This document shows positions 27,076 through 35,401 of a DNA stretch of 64,000 nt, one piece after another (position 1 is the stretch's first letter; every line of letters starts with the position of its first letter). Source of the stretch: Acidovorax sp. 107 (GTDB lineage Bacteria > Pseudomonadota > Gammaproteobacteria > Burkholderiales > Burkholderiaceae_C). The DNA lies in NCBI RefSeq assembly GCF_003058055.1, contig NZ_QBTZ01000001.1, positions 932,501 through 996,500 on the forward strand, written 5' to 3'. A model generated the notes under the pieces. That model was not told where the DNA came from, did no database searches, and worked only from the letters and a program-made list of their open reading frames with translations. Position numbers and translations under genes: made by a program.

Positions 27076-27987
27076 TTACAGATGGAAATCACCCGCAGCT
27101 TCGGGTTGGTAAAGCACTTTCTCAATCCGGATATGGCAGGTCCGGTTTGGAACCCGCCAGCTGAAGGCATCGCCCTCCTTGTAGCCGAGGATCGCGGTGC
27201 CAATGCCGGAGCACACCGACAGCTTTCCGGCACGGTCGTCCGCATCCTCGGGGTAGACCAGCGCCACTTCCATCGCTTCGTCATCCACCTTCAGCAGGGC
27301 CTTGGAGTTCATCGTGACGACGTCCTCTGCCACCTGCCGTGGATCGACCACGATGGCGCGCTCGATCTCATGCTCCAGCTCGAAGATTTCCGAACCGCGC
27401 TCGAACTCCAGCAGGCTCGTGAGCCGGGCCTTGTCGATCTCGGTGATGTAGATGTCAGCCGTGTGCGCCGCAGGGCTTTCGCGTAACAGCCGGCGATAGC
27501 GCTCTGAGCTCATGACCAGCGATGTGATCGCAGGCGTTTCGTTCTCCAGCCAGAAACCGCTGCGCACAAAGGCCTTCAGTGATCGTGCGTTGTCCGGGTG
27601 GATCTTGGCGATGAGCCGTTCGGCACGCATATCGAAGAACGCGAGCTTCATGCCCTCGCGGATGGCGCCTGCTCCTAGCTTGCGGCCCCAGTTGTCGCGG
27701 TTGCCGATGACCAGGACCATTTCGCAGTCTGTGCCCGCCTTGACGAGCCGCACGAAGCCGACCGGCACGTCATGCTGGTCGTAGGCCATGAAGAACCGGC
27801 CGCCCTGGTTGAACAGATGCGTCAGGATCGGCAACTGCACCCGGCCGATGACCTGCTCGATGAAACGGGAGACATGGCGCGAGTCGCTCAGGTAGCGGGT
27901 GACGTCCTCGTCTTCCAGCCAGTCCATCAGAGTCAGCGCGTTGGCCCGGGTGATCTCGGGGCACAGAGAAATGAAAGGCTTGTTCAT
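27076..27987 (-). CDS. GNAT acetyltransferase fused to an Rnk/GreA-C domain
   Basis: A 303-residue two-domain protein. Residues 1-155 form a GNAT fold (EDEDVTRYLSDSRHVSRF, VLVIGNRDNWGRKLGAGAIREGM, KIHPDNARSLKAFVRSGF). Residues 220-303 form the GreA/GreB C-terminal domain as in Rnk: VVTMNSKALLKVDDEA, VALVYPEDADDRAGKLSV, GYKEGDAFSWRVPNRT and LYQPEAAGDF. Rnk proteins bind RNA polymerase's secondary channel, so the fusion may bring acetylation to the transcription machinery or regulate it. The start is set by AAAGGTGG upstream; a longer reading to 28104 is less likely. Joined domains are clear, their joint purpose is not. Confidence 0.87.
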   Translation of the reverse strand: MNKPFISLCPEITRANALTLMDWLEDEDVTRYLSDSRHVSRFIEQVIGRVQLPILTHLFNQGGRFFMAYDQHDVPVGFVRLVKAGTDCEMVLVIGNRDNWGRKLGAGAIREGMKLAFFDMRAERLIAKIHPDNARSLKAFVRSGFWLENETPAITSLVMSSERYRRLLRESPAAHTADIYITEIDKARLTSLLEFERGSEIFELEHEIERAIVVDPRQVAEDVVTMNSKALLKVDDEAMEVALVYPEDADDRAGKLSVCSGIGTAILGYKEGDAFSWRVPNRTCHIRIEKVLYQPEAAGDFHL

Positions 27988-28119
27988 CTTCACCACCTTT
28001 GGTTTCAAGAATGAAAGCCTTTCAGGGCGGTAGCCGCGACGGTTCTTTCGACGTAGCTCTAATTTTAAGCCACCGCCTTTGCGCGAAGGGTGCGGCTCAG
28101 GCAAAGCACCTGCTTTGTG

Positions 28120-29004
28120 CTAATCGGACAGCCCGGCCAACCCCTCCGCCAGCGCCTCAAACACCAGTCGAATCCGCCGAGAGGTACGTAGTTCGCGGTG
28201 CGACACCAGCCAGATCGGGAAGCGCAGGGGCGGTACGTCGTCCAGCACGCGGACCATGCTGGGCGTCTCGTGGGCAATCTCGTCCATCATGGCGCCAATG
28301 CCCAAGCCCTGGCGCACCAGCGCCCAATGGGTCACCGTGTTGTCCGCGTAGCAGGTGAAGTTGCTCTCGCTCAGGTTCAGTCCGTACTGGCGCAGATAGG
28401 CAAGATATTGGCCGTTCCGGTCTGAGCCCACAAACGGCAATTGCGCAGCATCCTCCGCGGTGCGCGGATGGCCGTGGACCTGGACCCAGGTTTCGGCTGC
28501 ATAAAAGTAGGCCTTCGCCTCGCGCACCAAGCGGGCGATCAGTTCGGGCTGCTCGGGCTTGACATGGCGGATGGCAATGTCGGCCTCGCGGCGCAGCAGG
28601 TCGCTCAGCGCGTTGGAAGAGATCACCTCGACAGCAATGCCCGGCTCTGCAGCCCGCAGGCGTTGGACGATGGGAGGCAGCAGGTAGGTGGCCACGGCGT
28701 CGGTGGCCGACACCGAGACCACGCCTCCCACGGCTTGCGACCGGCCGCTGGCGGCCAGGCCCAGAGCCTCTGCGGCGGCGCCCATGCTGCGGGCGTGCTC
28801 CAGCAGATCCAGCCCGGTGGGAGTGAGCACCATGGCCTTGCCCACGCGCTCGAACAGGGTCACCCCCATCTGCTGTTCAATGGCCGCCACCTGCCGGCTC
28901 AGCGTGGGCTGGGTCAGCCCCAGCTTGCGAGCGGCGGCAGACAGCGAGCCGGTCTGCGCCGTGTGCAAAAACGCCTTTAGCTGATTCCAGTCGAGGTTAT
29001 CCAT
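28120..29004 (-). CDS. LysR family transcriptional regulator
   Basis: A 294-residue regulator. The N-terminal winged helix is typical (LKAFLHTAQTGSLSAAARKLGLTQPTLSRQVAAIEQQMGVTLFERVGK), and the remainder is the ligand-binding domain (about 90-290). It is transcribed away from the methyltransferase gene across about 125 bases and may control it. Upstream in-frame starts up to 29082 add only unconserved residues. Confidence 0.92.
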   Translation of the reverse strand: MDNLDWNQLKAFLHTAQTGSLSAAARKLGLTQPTLSRQVAAIEQQMGVTLFERVGKAMVLTPTGLDLLEHARSMGAAAEALGLAASGRSQAVGGVVSVSATDAVATYLLPPIVQRLRAAEPGIAVEVISSNALSDLLRREADIAIRHVKPEQPELIARLVREAKAYFYAAETWVQVHGHPRTAEDAAQLPFVGSDRNGQYLAYLRQYGLNLSESNFTCYADNTVTHWALVRQGLGIGAMMDEIAHETPSMVRVLDDVPPLRFPIWLVSHRELRTSRRIRLVFEALAEGLAGLSD

Positions 29005-29130
29005 ACGTAAATGTATATGTTCACTGCAATTTGTCGCATTTTCTGCGCTTCGTTGCATGGATAGCATCCGGGTGTCGCCCATTGCATTTTTTGCCTTACC
29101 GCTTCTTCGCCTTCACCTGGCCCTGCACCC

Positions 29131-29829
29131 ATGTCCTCTCCTGATATTGCTCCGGTCCCTGACGCTTTGCCCTCTGCTGCGGCCCGACCGGCTGCAGCGT
29201 CCAAAGCGCAATTCTGGGACCGCATTGCGCCCAAATACGCAGCCGATCCCATCGCCGACCTGGCGGGGTATGAGGCCACGTTGCAGCGAGTGCAGGGCCT
29301 GCTGTCTACCCAGCAAGAGGTGCTGGAGATCGGCTGCGGCACGGGCAGCACGGCCCTGCGCTTGGCCCCCTTCACCCGGAGCCTGCTGGCCACCGATGTT
29401 TCGCCCGAGATGATTGCCATTGCCCACCAGCGATTGGCCGCGCAGCCCTCGCCGCAGCTGCGCTTTGCCGTGGCAGACGCCGAGGCCACGTACTTGGGGC
29501 AAGAGGTGTACGACGCGGTACTGGCCTTCAACGTGCTGCATCTGACGAGCGACCTGAACGAGGCGTTGAAGCGGCTGGTACTGGCCCTGCGACCGGGCGG
29601 GCTACTGATCTCCAAGACGGCCTGTATTGCCGAGATGAACCCGCTGATCCCCTATCTGGCTGTGCCGTTGATGCGCGCCATTGGCAAGGCCCCGCCCTTG
29701 CTGTGCCTTGACGAACAGCGTCTGCGGTCGGCCATGTTGCGGCAAGGCCTGCAGATCGTCTGCGTCGAGCGGCATGGCACGCGGGGCAAGGACACCCGCG
29801 CCTTTGTCGTGGCCCGCAAGCCGGGCTGA
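29131..29829 (+). CDS. class I SAM-dependent methyltransferase
   Basis: A 232-residue enzyme. The SAM motif I is VLEIGCGTGSTALRLAPF near residue 65, motif II-like DVSPEMIAIAHQRLA follows, and the VLAFNVLHLTSD block marks motif IV. The acceptor is unknown. A short N-terminal Ala/Pro-rich stretch precedes the fold. It lies divergently from the LysR regulator. Confidence 0.88.
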   Translation: MSSPDIAPVPDALPSAAARPAAASKAQFWDRIAPKYAADPIADLAGYEATLQRVQGLLSTQQEVLEIGCGTGSTALRLAPFTRSLLATDVSPEMIAIAHQRLAAQPSPQLRFAVADAEATYLGQEVYDAVLAFNVLHLTSDLNEALKRLVLALRPGGLLISKTACIAEMNPLIPYLAVPLMRAIGKAPPLLCLDEQRLRSAMLRQGLQIVCVERHGTRGKDTRAFVVARKPG

Positions 29830-29981
29830 ATTTCCCCCTTCCATCACAACGCGTGCGGACCTTTGCGGGGCCGCAGGGGGTTGTTTTGCCTGCTGGTTTT
29901 TGCTGCGCTGTTGCAGCGCGTTTTCTGATCCGTTGGTTGAGCCCTAGTTCTTTCGTCCCTATTAACCCCAAGGAGCCTGTC

Positions 29982-30554
29982 ATGTCTGTTTTTTCCCCTT
30001 CGTCGGATCGCACCCACCTTGCGCGCTGGTCTGGCAGCGCGCTGATCGCTGTGGCCACCCTGACGCTGGCGGCCTGCGGTGGTGGAGGCTCGGACGGTGA
30101 CAGTGAGCCGCCAGACGGCGGCTCTGGCGGTGTGGGGCCATCGGTGTCCATCAGCGCGCTGGAAGGAGATTGGTTGCAGAAAGGATGTGTCAAGGCGGGT
30201 GCGCAGTCGTTCAAGCGGACCCTGCGTGTGCGCATCACAGGTCAGACCGCCATTGACTACTTCGAAGGCGTGCTGACCTTCAATGGCAACGACTGCGCTG
30301 GCGCGTCGCAAGCGGCTGGGCCCACCAAAACGGGAACGGTGACTTTTGCCCGCTCAGAAGCCAACCAGGTATTGGCCGCCCATTGGGGCGAGCTGCGCAC
30401 CGTCATCGGCACCCGCTCAGGAGCTATCTGGACGCTGCGGCCCAACAACCTGCTGTGCCTTTTGGGCGACGAGATCCCGACCATTCAACCCACACTCGCA
30501 GCCGTCGCGTCCAGTGTGGCCACCATCCCCGCAGACAACTGCTTTACCCGCTGA
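29982..30554 (+). CDS. hypothetical lipoprotein
   Basis: A 190-residue protein with a lipoprotein signal (TLTLAAC, Cys near residue 29) and a Gly/Asp/Ser-rich linker. The remainder is a beta-rich domain with four Cys (KGCVKAG, NDCAG, LLCLLG, DNCFTR) that could pair in the periplasm. AGGAG lies 7 bases before the ATG. No family is recognised and its neighbours do not suggest a role. Confidence 0.75.
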   Translation: MSVFSPSSDRTHLARWSGSALIAVATLTLAACGGGGSDGDSEPPDGGSGGVGPSVSISALEGDWLQKGCVKAGAQSFKRTLRVRITGQTAIDYFEGVLTFNGNDCAGASQAAGPTKTGTVTFARSEANQVLAAHWGELRTVIGTRSGAIWTLRPNNLLCLLGDEIPTIQPTLAAVASSVATIPADNCFTR

Positions 30555-30568
30555 CATCCATCCACACC

Positions 30569-31021
30569 ATGACATCTATGACACACATCATTGCCGTGAA
30601 ATCACGCATGCACCGGCTGTCCGTGAACCCCGTGGCTTGCGTCGTCGCAGCTCTGGCGCTCCTCAGCGGCTGCGCGTCCACCCTCGACCAGGCAGGCCTG
30701 GAGCAGCGCACGGGGCAAGCCATTGGCCGCACGACAGGCCAGTTCACCATCACCGACCGGCAGGAGGAAACCGGCGGCCGCATCAACTACACCGTCAACA
30801 CCCGCGACGGCGCCAGCTACCGGTGCTACGTGTACGGAGTAACGGGCTTTCAGAAGGCCATGACCTTCGGCCAGACACCACACTCCGACGCCATCTGCAC
30901 CGCCATGGTGGGCGGCGCGGGCAACGGCGGTACCCAGGCACCGGCAGCAGCCGCCCAGCCACAGGGCCGCGGTACGGCCAAGGAATGCAATGCACTGCTG
31001 CGCACGGCAGGGCGCTGCTGA
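30569..31021 (+). CDS. hypothetical lipoprotein
   Basis: A protein of up to 150 residues. Starts at 30569, 30578 or 30608 are all in frame and none has a clear ribosome binding site; the last leaves a compact lipoprotein signal, MHRLSVNPVACVVAALALLSGC. The mature part holds NYTVNTRDGASYRCYVYG and a C-terminal Ala/Pro/Gln linker ending in a Cys pair (KECNALLRTAGRC). Unrecognised. It sits 14 bases after the previous lipoprotein gene and probably shares its transcript. Confidence 0.65.
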   Translation: MTSMTHIIAVKSRMHRLSVNPVACVVAALALLSGCASTLDQAGLEQRTGQAIGRTTGQFTITDRQEETGGRINYTVNTRDGASYRCYVYGVTGFQKAMTFGQTPHSDAICTAMVGGAGNGGTQAPAAAAQPQGRGTAKECNALLRTAGRC

Positions 31022-31080
31022 ATGGCACCGCACCGCTTTGGCCTGCGGGCCACATCCTTGTCTGCAACGGGCCTTGCACC

Positions 31081-31881
31081 ATGAAGCCATGGCACTGGGC
31101 CAGCCTGCTGCTGGCGGCCTGCTTGAGCGGTTGCGCCAGCTTGCCCGGCGCCACCACCGACACGGTGGACGGGCGCACGGTGGAATACGTGCAGGCGGGG
31201 CAGGGCACGCCCGTGGTGGTGTTTGAGAACGGGCTGGGCGCCCGGCTGGACTGGTGGGCCAAGGTCTGGCCCGACACCGTTGCAGAAACCCGCGCGCTGG
31301 CCTACCACCGCGCGGGCTACGGCCGCAGCGATGCGTCCCCCCAGCCGCGCGATGGTGCGCAAGTGGTGCAAGAGCTGCGCGCCTTGCTCCGGGCCCGCCA
31401 GCTACCGCCGCCCTATGTACTGGTCGGCCACTCGCTGGGCGGCCTGTACATGCAGCTGTATGCGCGCCAATACCCCGCCGAGGTGGCCGCGCTGGTGCTG
31501 GTGGACTCCACCCACCCCGAGCAGATGCGCGGGGCGGGCAACCCCGACCTGTGGCCGACCTGGCTGAAAGTGGCCTTCCGCCTGGGCACCTCTGACGTGG
31601 TCAAACAAGAGCTGGCAGCGCTGGACGCCACCGGGCAGCGCGTTGCCAGCCTGCCGGTGGACCCATCGGTGCCCGTGTTTGTGCTGAGCGCACTGCAAAC
31701 CCCGGGGGCTTCGTCTGCGCTGGCCGAAGATGTGCGCCAAAAACGCGCTGACTTTGCCCACCTCTACCCCGGCTCCACCCAGGTGTGGGTGGACAGCGGG
31801 CACGGCATCCCACTGGAGAAGCCCGAAGCCGTGGTCAGCGCGATTCGCGCCGCACTGCAGGCGGCCCGCGCTCCACGCTGA
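31081..31881 (+). CDS. alpha/beta hydrolase, predicted lipoprotein
   Basis: A 266-residue hydrolase with a lipoprotein signal (LLLAACLSGC). The oxyanion segment is VVVFENGLGARLDWW, the nucleophile elbow VLVGHSLGGLYMQL (Ser near residue 121), and a late GHGIPLEKPEAV supplies the His. Its substrate is unknown; an esterase or peptidase acting in the periplasm is likely from the anchor. It follows two small lipoprotein genes on the same strand. Confidence 0.85.
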   Translation: MKPWHWASLLLAACLSGCASLPGATTDTVDGRTVEYVQAGQGTPVVVFENGLGARLDWWAKVWPDTVAETRALAYHRAGYGRSDASPQPRDGAQVVQELRALLRARQLPPPYVLVGHSLGGLYMQLYARQYPAEVAALVLVDSTHPEQMRGAGNPDLWPTWLKVAFRLGTSDVVKQELAALDATGQRVASLPVDPSVPVFVLSALQTPGASSALAEDVRQKRADFAHLYPGSTQVWVDSGHGIPLEKPEAVVSAIRAALQAARAPR

Positions 31882-31952
31882 AAGCGGTGGCGGCCACGCC
31901 AGTGGCAATTTCATCGTGGCGTAGCGGCCAGACCCCATGCCAGAATGACCCG

Positions 31953-32840
31953 ATGAGCACCACCACCTCCTCCTTCCAGTCCAACGCCGACGGCACCCGG
32001 GTCACCACCTACACCTGGGCCGAAACACCGGGCCAACCGGTGGGCGTCGTCCAAATCTCCCACGGCTTGGCCGAGCATGGCGAACGCTACGACCGCTTTG
32101 CGCGGGCCCTCAACGCCGCAGGCTTCATCGTCCACGCCGTGGACCATCGCGGCCACGGGCGCACGGCCGGTGGCAAGCTGGGTGACTTTGGCAGCGCTGG
32201 CTTCGGCGGCCTCATTGCCGACGTGGCCCAGTTCGGCGCGCTGCTGCGTGCGCAGCACGGGCCGCAGCAGCTCCCGCTCTTTCTCTTCGGCCACTCCATG
32301 GGCTCGTTCGCAGCGCAGGCGGCCATCGTCGACCATTCATCCACCTGGTCTGGCGTCATCCTGTCAGGCTCCACCGCCCTCGACCTGTTCGCCGCCGCCA
32401 TGGCCAACGCCCCCGCCGACGCGCCCGCCGGGCTCGCTGCTTTCAACGCAGGCTTTGAACACCGCACCGGCTACGAATGGCTGTCGCGCGATGCTGCCGA
32501 GGTCGATGCCTACGTGGCCGACCCGTGGTGCGGCTGGGACGTGCCGCCCGACGTAATCCCCTCGCTCTTCGCCCCCGCGCCCCGCCTGGCCGACCCCGCA
32601 CAACTCGCGCGCATCCGCAGCGACCTGCCCATCCTCATCGCATCCGGCGACGCAGACCCGCTGGCCGCAGGCGGCGTCTTGTTGGAGCAACTGGGGCAGC
32701 GATACCGGGATGCCGGTGTGGCCGATGTGGCGGTCAAGCTGTACCCGGCGGCGCGGCATGAAATCTTGAACGAGACGAATCGGGATGAGGTGACGGGGGA
32801 TGTGGTGGCGTGGTTGCGGATGCGTGTTGGGGTGGCGTAG
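31953..32840 (+). CDS. alpha/beta hydrolase (monoacylglycerol lipase-like)
   Basis: A 295-residue cytoplasmic hydrolase of the lysophospholipase/monoacylglycerol lipase type: QISHGLAEHGERYDRFARALN for the oxyanion hole, DHRGHGRT for the family loop, LFGHSMGSFAAQ with the nucleophile Ser near residue 113, and ASGDADPLA plus YPAARHEILNE for Asp and His. It is the last high-GC gene before the cassette array. Confidence 0.9.
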   Translation: MSTTTSSFQSNADGTRVTTYTWAETPGQPVGVVQISHGLAEHGERYDRFARALNAAGFIVHAVDHRGHGRTAGGKLGDFGSAGFGGLIADVAQFGALLRAQHGPQQLPLFLFGHSMGSFAAQAAIVDHSSTWSGVILSGSTALDLFAAAMANAPADAPAGLAAFNAGFEHRTGYEWLSRDAAEVDAYVADPWCGWDVPPDVIPSLFAPAPRLADPAQLARIRSDLPILIASGDADPLAAGGVLLEQLGQRYRDAGVADVAVKLYPAARHEILNETNRDEVTGDVVAWLRMRVGVA

Positions 32841-32934
32841 TCGATGCGCAATGCTGTTTAGGCGATTTGTTCGATGCCTGTTTTCGGCCACTAGCTGCCA
32901 TTCGAATCGATAAACACGACTACTACGGAGTCGG

Positions 32935-33276
32935 ATGCTGTACTTTGGACGATACCTCTTAGTTGTGATCTCAATTGCAACTTGCCAAGCCGGATGTGGA
33001 GACAGCAATCGGCTTTCGCCCCCAGTTGAATGGAGTGCAGCCATAGGGGGTAAAACAATCCGCGAGCTACATCTACTCTTGGGGCCTCCGCAGGAGGATG
33101 GCAGCGTCAAACAGTTTCAGAACTGGGTTTTGCAGGACTCCAGCGGGGGGCAAAAGATACTGAAAGTACTGTGTCCCAACCGATGTGCCCCCGATGAAAC
33201 GCCCGCAGAGGTTTACTATTTCGCTTATGAACAGGGAAGTCATAAACCTGTTCTTGTGAAACGCTTAAGTCCATAG
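32935..33276 (+). CDS. hypothetical lipoprotein in cassette array
   Basis: A 113-residue protein with a signal and possible lipobox (QAGC near residue 21). The body has one Cys pair (VLCPNRCAPDE) and the phrase KTIRELHLLLGPPQEDGSVKQFQNW, which resembles small outer-membrane assembly-type lipoproteins but is not assignable. GGAG precedes the ATG by 6 bases. Base composition is lower than upstream genes. It probably belongs to the first cassette, whose attC would be at 33382. Confidence 0.7.
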   Translation: MLYFGRYLLVVISIATCQAGCGDSNRLSPPVEWSAAIGGKTIRELHLLLGPPQEDGSVKQFQNWVLQDSSGGQKILKVLCPNRCAPDETPAEVYYFAYEQGSHKPVLVKRLSP

Positions 33277-33381
33277 GCCTCGATCTTCTGCGAGGCGCGG
33301 ACCGGCTGCTCTGGGCCCTGTGCTGTCCTTCAGCCAAAGCACGCAAAGCAGTCATCTTATGAGCTAGAGTCCAAGTGACAG

Positions 33382-33478
33382 CCCCAACTCTGCGCGCAAG
33401 CTATAGTGTTTGTAATGAATTCGCGCACGGACCTGATCCAGCAACCGTGTGCCGTGCAACACGGGAGGGGCGTTGGGT
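33382..33478 (+). other. attC recombination site (97 bases)
   Basis: The 5' box CCCCAAC (one mismatch to RYYYAAC) and the 3' box GTTGGGT (full match to GTTRRRY) frame inverted segments GTGTT/AACAC and GCACGG/CCGTGTG. The length is within the known attC range but longer than its neighbours. It follows 105 bases of non-coding sequence after the first cassette gene. The stretch 33277-33641 holds no convincing gene. Confidence 0.55.
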
Positions 33479-33641
33479 CTCATGACTGAGTTTGGCACTG
33501 TGTTTTCATTACAGCATGCATGCCGCAAGGCGAAGTTACAGGCCCCTTGTAGCATTTTCTGCGTGCCAATATATACCGCAAGCGCCAGATATGGCCTGCA
33601 GCTTGGTGCGGTCTATATAACGTTATTCCGATTAGAAACAA

Positions 33642-33836
33642 ATGCAGAACATAAATCTGAATACCCCATCAAAGAAGAAGGGATCGAAGCTTAGGCGGGC
33701 AATAACTGGCATCGGTTTCATCGTATTCATAGTCATTCCAACTTTCTGGTTTTATTCTGTTCGCAGCGATTACTACGAAAGTATTCGGCAAGAGCCCACC
33801 TTGAATGAAATACCTCAAACTCAGCCCGGGCAATAG
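33642..33836 (+). CDS. small single-pass membrane protein in cassette array
   Basis: A 64-residue protein: a Lys-rich N-terminus (TPSKKKGSKLRRAITG), one transmembrane helix (IGFIVFIVIPTFWFY) and a polar C-terminal tail. Unknown. The stop is 7 bases before the attC box at 33844, as expected for a cassette gene. An overlapping frame from 33449 to 33694 is open but has no family features and is less plausible. Confidence 0.6.
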   Translation: MQNINLNTPSKKKGSKLRRAITGIGFIVFIVIPTFWFYSVRSDYYESIRQEPTLNEIPQTQPGQ

Positions 33837-33843
33837 GCCTTCA

Positions 33844-33902
33844 ATCTAACATTTCATCGCAGTCAAACGCCTACGGCGTCGACTGCACTCAGGGAGTTAG
33901 AT
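33844..33902 (+). other. attC recombination site (59 bases)
   Basis: A textbook site: ATCTAAC (RYYYAAC) at 33844-33850 and GTTAGAT (GTTRRRY) at 33896-33902 are complementary. Inner arms GCAGTC/GACTGC and ACGCC-TAC-GGCGT pair around the centre. The size equals the classic 59-base element. Confidence 0.92.
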
Positions 33903-33918
33903 GTTTTTCTAAACACCT

Positions 33919-34404
33919 ATGCCATTCACACCAATACATCTAGGACCAGGTTTGGCCTTTAAGGCGTTCGGTGGCCGCCATTTCAGCTTTATGGTCTTCG
34001 GTGGGTCCCAGGTCCTGATGGACATCGAGCCATTGATAGGCATCCTGCAGAACAAGACCATTCTCCATGGCTATACGCACACCCTGTTGGGCGCTCTCGT
34101 TATTGGAACAATCGGCGGTATCGTCGGAAGACCCACTAGTTCGTACTTGCTAAGACTGCTTGCAATTCCTCACCCGCCATTCACGTGGGCTGCATCATTT
34201 GTTGGCGCTTATATAGGTACGTTATCGCATGTCTTGCTCGATTCGATCATGCACTTTGACATGTCGCCTTGGTGGCCCATCGTGTCCGGGAACCAACTGC
34301 AAACTGTCCTAAGCATTGATCAACTGCATATTGCCTGTCTCATTGCGGGGATTGTCGGCGGCATTGTTGTTGCCGTCAGAATCAAAAATCGGACTTTGAG
34401 CTAA
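33919..34404 (+). CDS. DUF457/YdjM-like membrane protein (putative metal-dependent hydrolase)
   Basis: A 161-residue inner membrane protein with four helices. It begins MPFTPIHLGPGLAFKAFGGRH and carries MDIEPL, HGYTHTLLGAL and LSHVLLDSIMHFD, the conserved His/Asp pattern of the YdjM/DUF457 family, whose members may be metal-dependent hydrolases. The stop codon lies inside the attC box that begins at 34399. There is no ribosome binding site in the 16 bases after the preceding attC, common for cassette genes. Confidence 0.78.
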   Translation: MPFTPIHLGPGLAFKAFGGRHFSFMVFGGSQVLMDIEPLIGILQNKTILHGYTHTLLGALVIGTIGGIVGRPTSSYLLRLLAIPHPPFTWAASFVGAYIGTLSHVLLDSIMHFDMSPWWPIVSGNQLQTVLSIDQLHIACLIAGIVGGIVVAVRIKNRTLS

Positions 34405-34459
34405 CCATTCAATCAAGCCCATCCGCCTTCGGCGGGCGGCTTACTTTCGTTCGTTAGGC
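34399..34459 (+). other. attC recombination site (61 bases)
   Basis: The 3' box GTTAGGC fits GTTRRRY fully; the 5' box AGCTAAC has one mismatch. Inner arms AAGCC/GGCTT and CCGCC-TTC-GGCGG make a strong hairpin. It overlaps the stop of the preceding gene. Confidence 0.8.
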
Positions 34460-34527
34460 CTCACAATCGCAACCCAGTGGCACGTCACTGTCCTCAATGC
34501 TAATTCCCAAAGGAAAACTGGATAGAT

Positions 34528-34944
34528 ATGTTTGAAGTCATTGGAATTGCAGTCGTAGCATGGTTTGCGTTCTCAATCATTAGAGGCTTGCTTAGAGCAA
34601 AGCAGCGCAGCAGCAGCGCCGAATTCGGACTTGAGGCGCGAAGAATCGCGACGCAGGAATTATTTATACCAAGTCAGTACTACAACTATATTACAACCAG
34701 TCGCATGGATGATTTGAAGCTACAGGCTTTGGTGCTTCGGGAAAATTTCTCAGAATTCAAAAGAACAAGCTGGCCCAGACTTCTGGCACTGAGCCTTTAT
34801 ATATGGTTTCATAACGACTGCAGTAAATTTCATAACGACGACCTTAGCCGACTACAACTCTTCAGGCAATTGCACATCGAACCGGATGTCATCGCAACAA
34901 CGTTGATGCAAGATCTCGAGAACATTCTGTCTTCGCATGCGTAA
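34528..34944 (+). CDS. hypothetical protein in cassette array
   Basis: A 138-residue protein with an N-terminal transmembrane helix (VIGIAVVAWFAFSIIRGLL) and a soluble, helical remainder (MDDLKLQALVLRENFSEF, DDLSRLQLFRQLHIEPD). No family is recognised. AAGGA lies about 13 bases upstream of ATG. The low GC matches its cassette neighbours. An abbreviated attC-like site begins 5 bases after its stop. Confidence 0.68.
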   Translation: MFEVIGIAVVAWFAFSIIRGLLRAKQRSSSAEFGLEARRIATQELFIPSQYYNYITTSRMDDLKLQALVLRENFSEFKRTSWPRLLALSLYIWFHNDCSKFHNDDLSRLQLFRQLHIEPDVIATTLMQDLENILSSHA

Positions 34945-34948
34945 CGAG

Positions 34949-34966
34949 GCCTAATTCTAGTTAGGT
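34949..34966 (+). other. abbreviated attC-like site
   Basis: GCCTAAT and GTTAGGT face each other across only four bases: the two outer boxes of an attC with the central arms lost. It stands exactly where a cassette boundary is expected, between two cassette genes. Confidence 0.45.
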
Positions 34967-35018
34967 CTTGTGCGCTCTTCGAATAGCCAAATCAAATCGA
35001 TCAAAACCAAAGGAAAAA

Positions 35019-35303
35019 ATGAATATTCTAAGTGAGACAGATTTCGAAAAGACTTGCGGCAAGATGATGCCGCTTAGACGAGACATGTCGACTTTCAATG
35101 GCGATAATTTTAGATGTGCGTGTGGAAAAGAGCATACGTTCTATACATACAGCATCAAAGTTCTGTCGGAAGGTTTTAATGGGAAATTTCTTGTTGTTTG
35201 TCCCGATCACCAAAACCTCTTAAGCCTTATAAAGACGAAAATGCGGTTTGGAATTATGTATCAAGGCCTTGAATTGCTGGCTGGGCATGAAATAGGCGAG
35301 TAG
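35019..35303 (+). CDS. hypothetical protein in cassette array
   Basis: A 94-residue soluble protein. A Cys-rich centre (CACGKEHTFYTY) and a later CPDH could bind a metal. No family is recognised. AAGGA precedes the ATG by 6 bases; an earlier in-frame start at 34968 lacks such a site. The next attC begins 39 bases after the stop. Confidence 0.68.
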   Translation: MNILSETDFEKTCGKMMPLRRDMSTFNGDNFRCACGKEHTFYTYSIKVLSEGFNGKFLVVCPDHQNLLSLIKTKMRFGIMYQGLELLAGHEIGE

Positions 35304-35342
35304 CTGTCGCTTCAAGGTGGGGAGTCCATTTTTGGCCTTTGG

Positions 35343-35401
35343 ATCTAACATTTCGTCGCAGCCGACTGCCTACGGCGGCGTCTGAACTCAAGGCGTTGAG
35401 C
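35343..35401 (+). other. attC recombination site (59 bases)
   Basis: ATCTAAC at 35343-35349 and GTTGAGC at 35395-35401 fit both consensus boxes. The sequence is a close sister of the site at 33844 (same first 12 bases and the same CCTACGGCG centre). It is the last site seen; GC returns to chromosomal levels about 130 bases later. Confidence 0.88.

Larger units (their letters stand above)
32841..35401 (+). mobile_element. integron gene cassette array without a local integrase
   Basis: Five short unrelated genes of plainly lower GC than the flanks, nearly all on one strand, are separated by attC-type sites (33382, 33844, 34399, an abbreviated one at 34949, and 35343). Gene stops fall at or within a few bases of the attC starts, the standard cassette layout. 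No tyrosine integrase of the IntI type is in the window, so this is a CALIN-like array or the distal part of a larger integron. The left limit is uncertain: no attI or attC is seen before the first gene. Confidence 0.8.

Noticed and set aside
29003..29016. ATAC-N6-GTAT dyad as a LysR operator
   Set aside because: It overlaps the LysR start codon and the inner bases do not pair, so it is likely chance.
33449..33694. 81-residue frame overlapping the small cassette membrane protein
   Set aside because: It starts inside the probable attC site and has no hydrophobic or family features. The frame ending just before the next attC fits cassette layout better.
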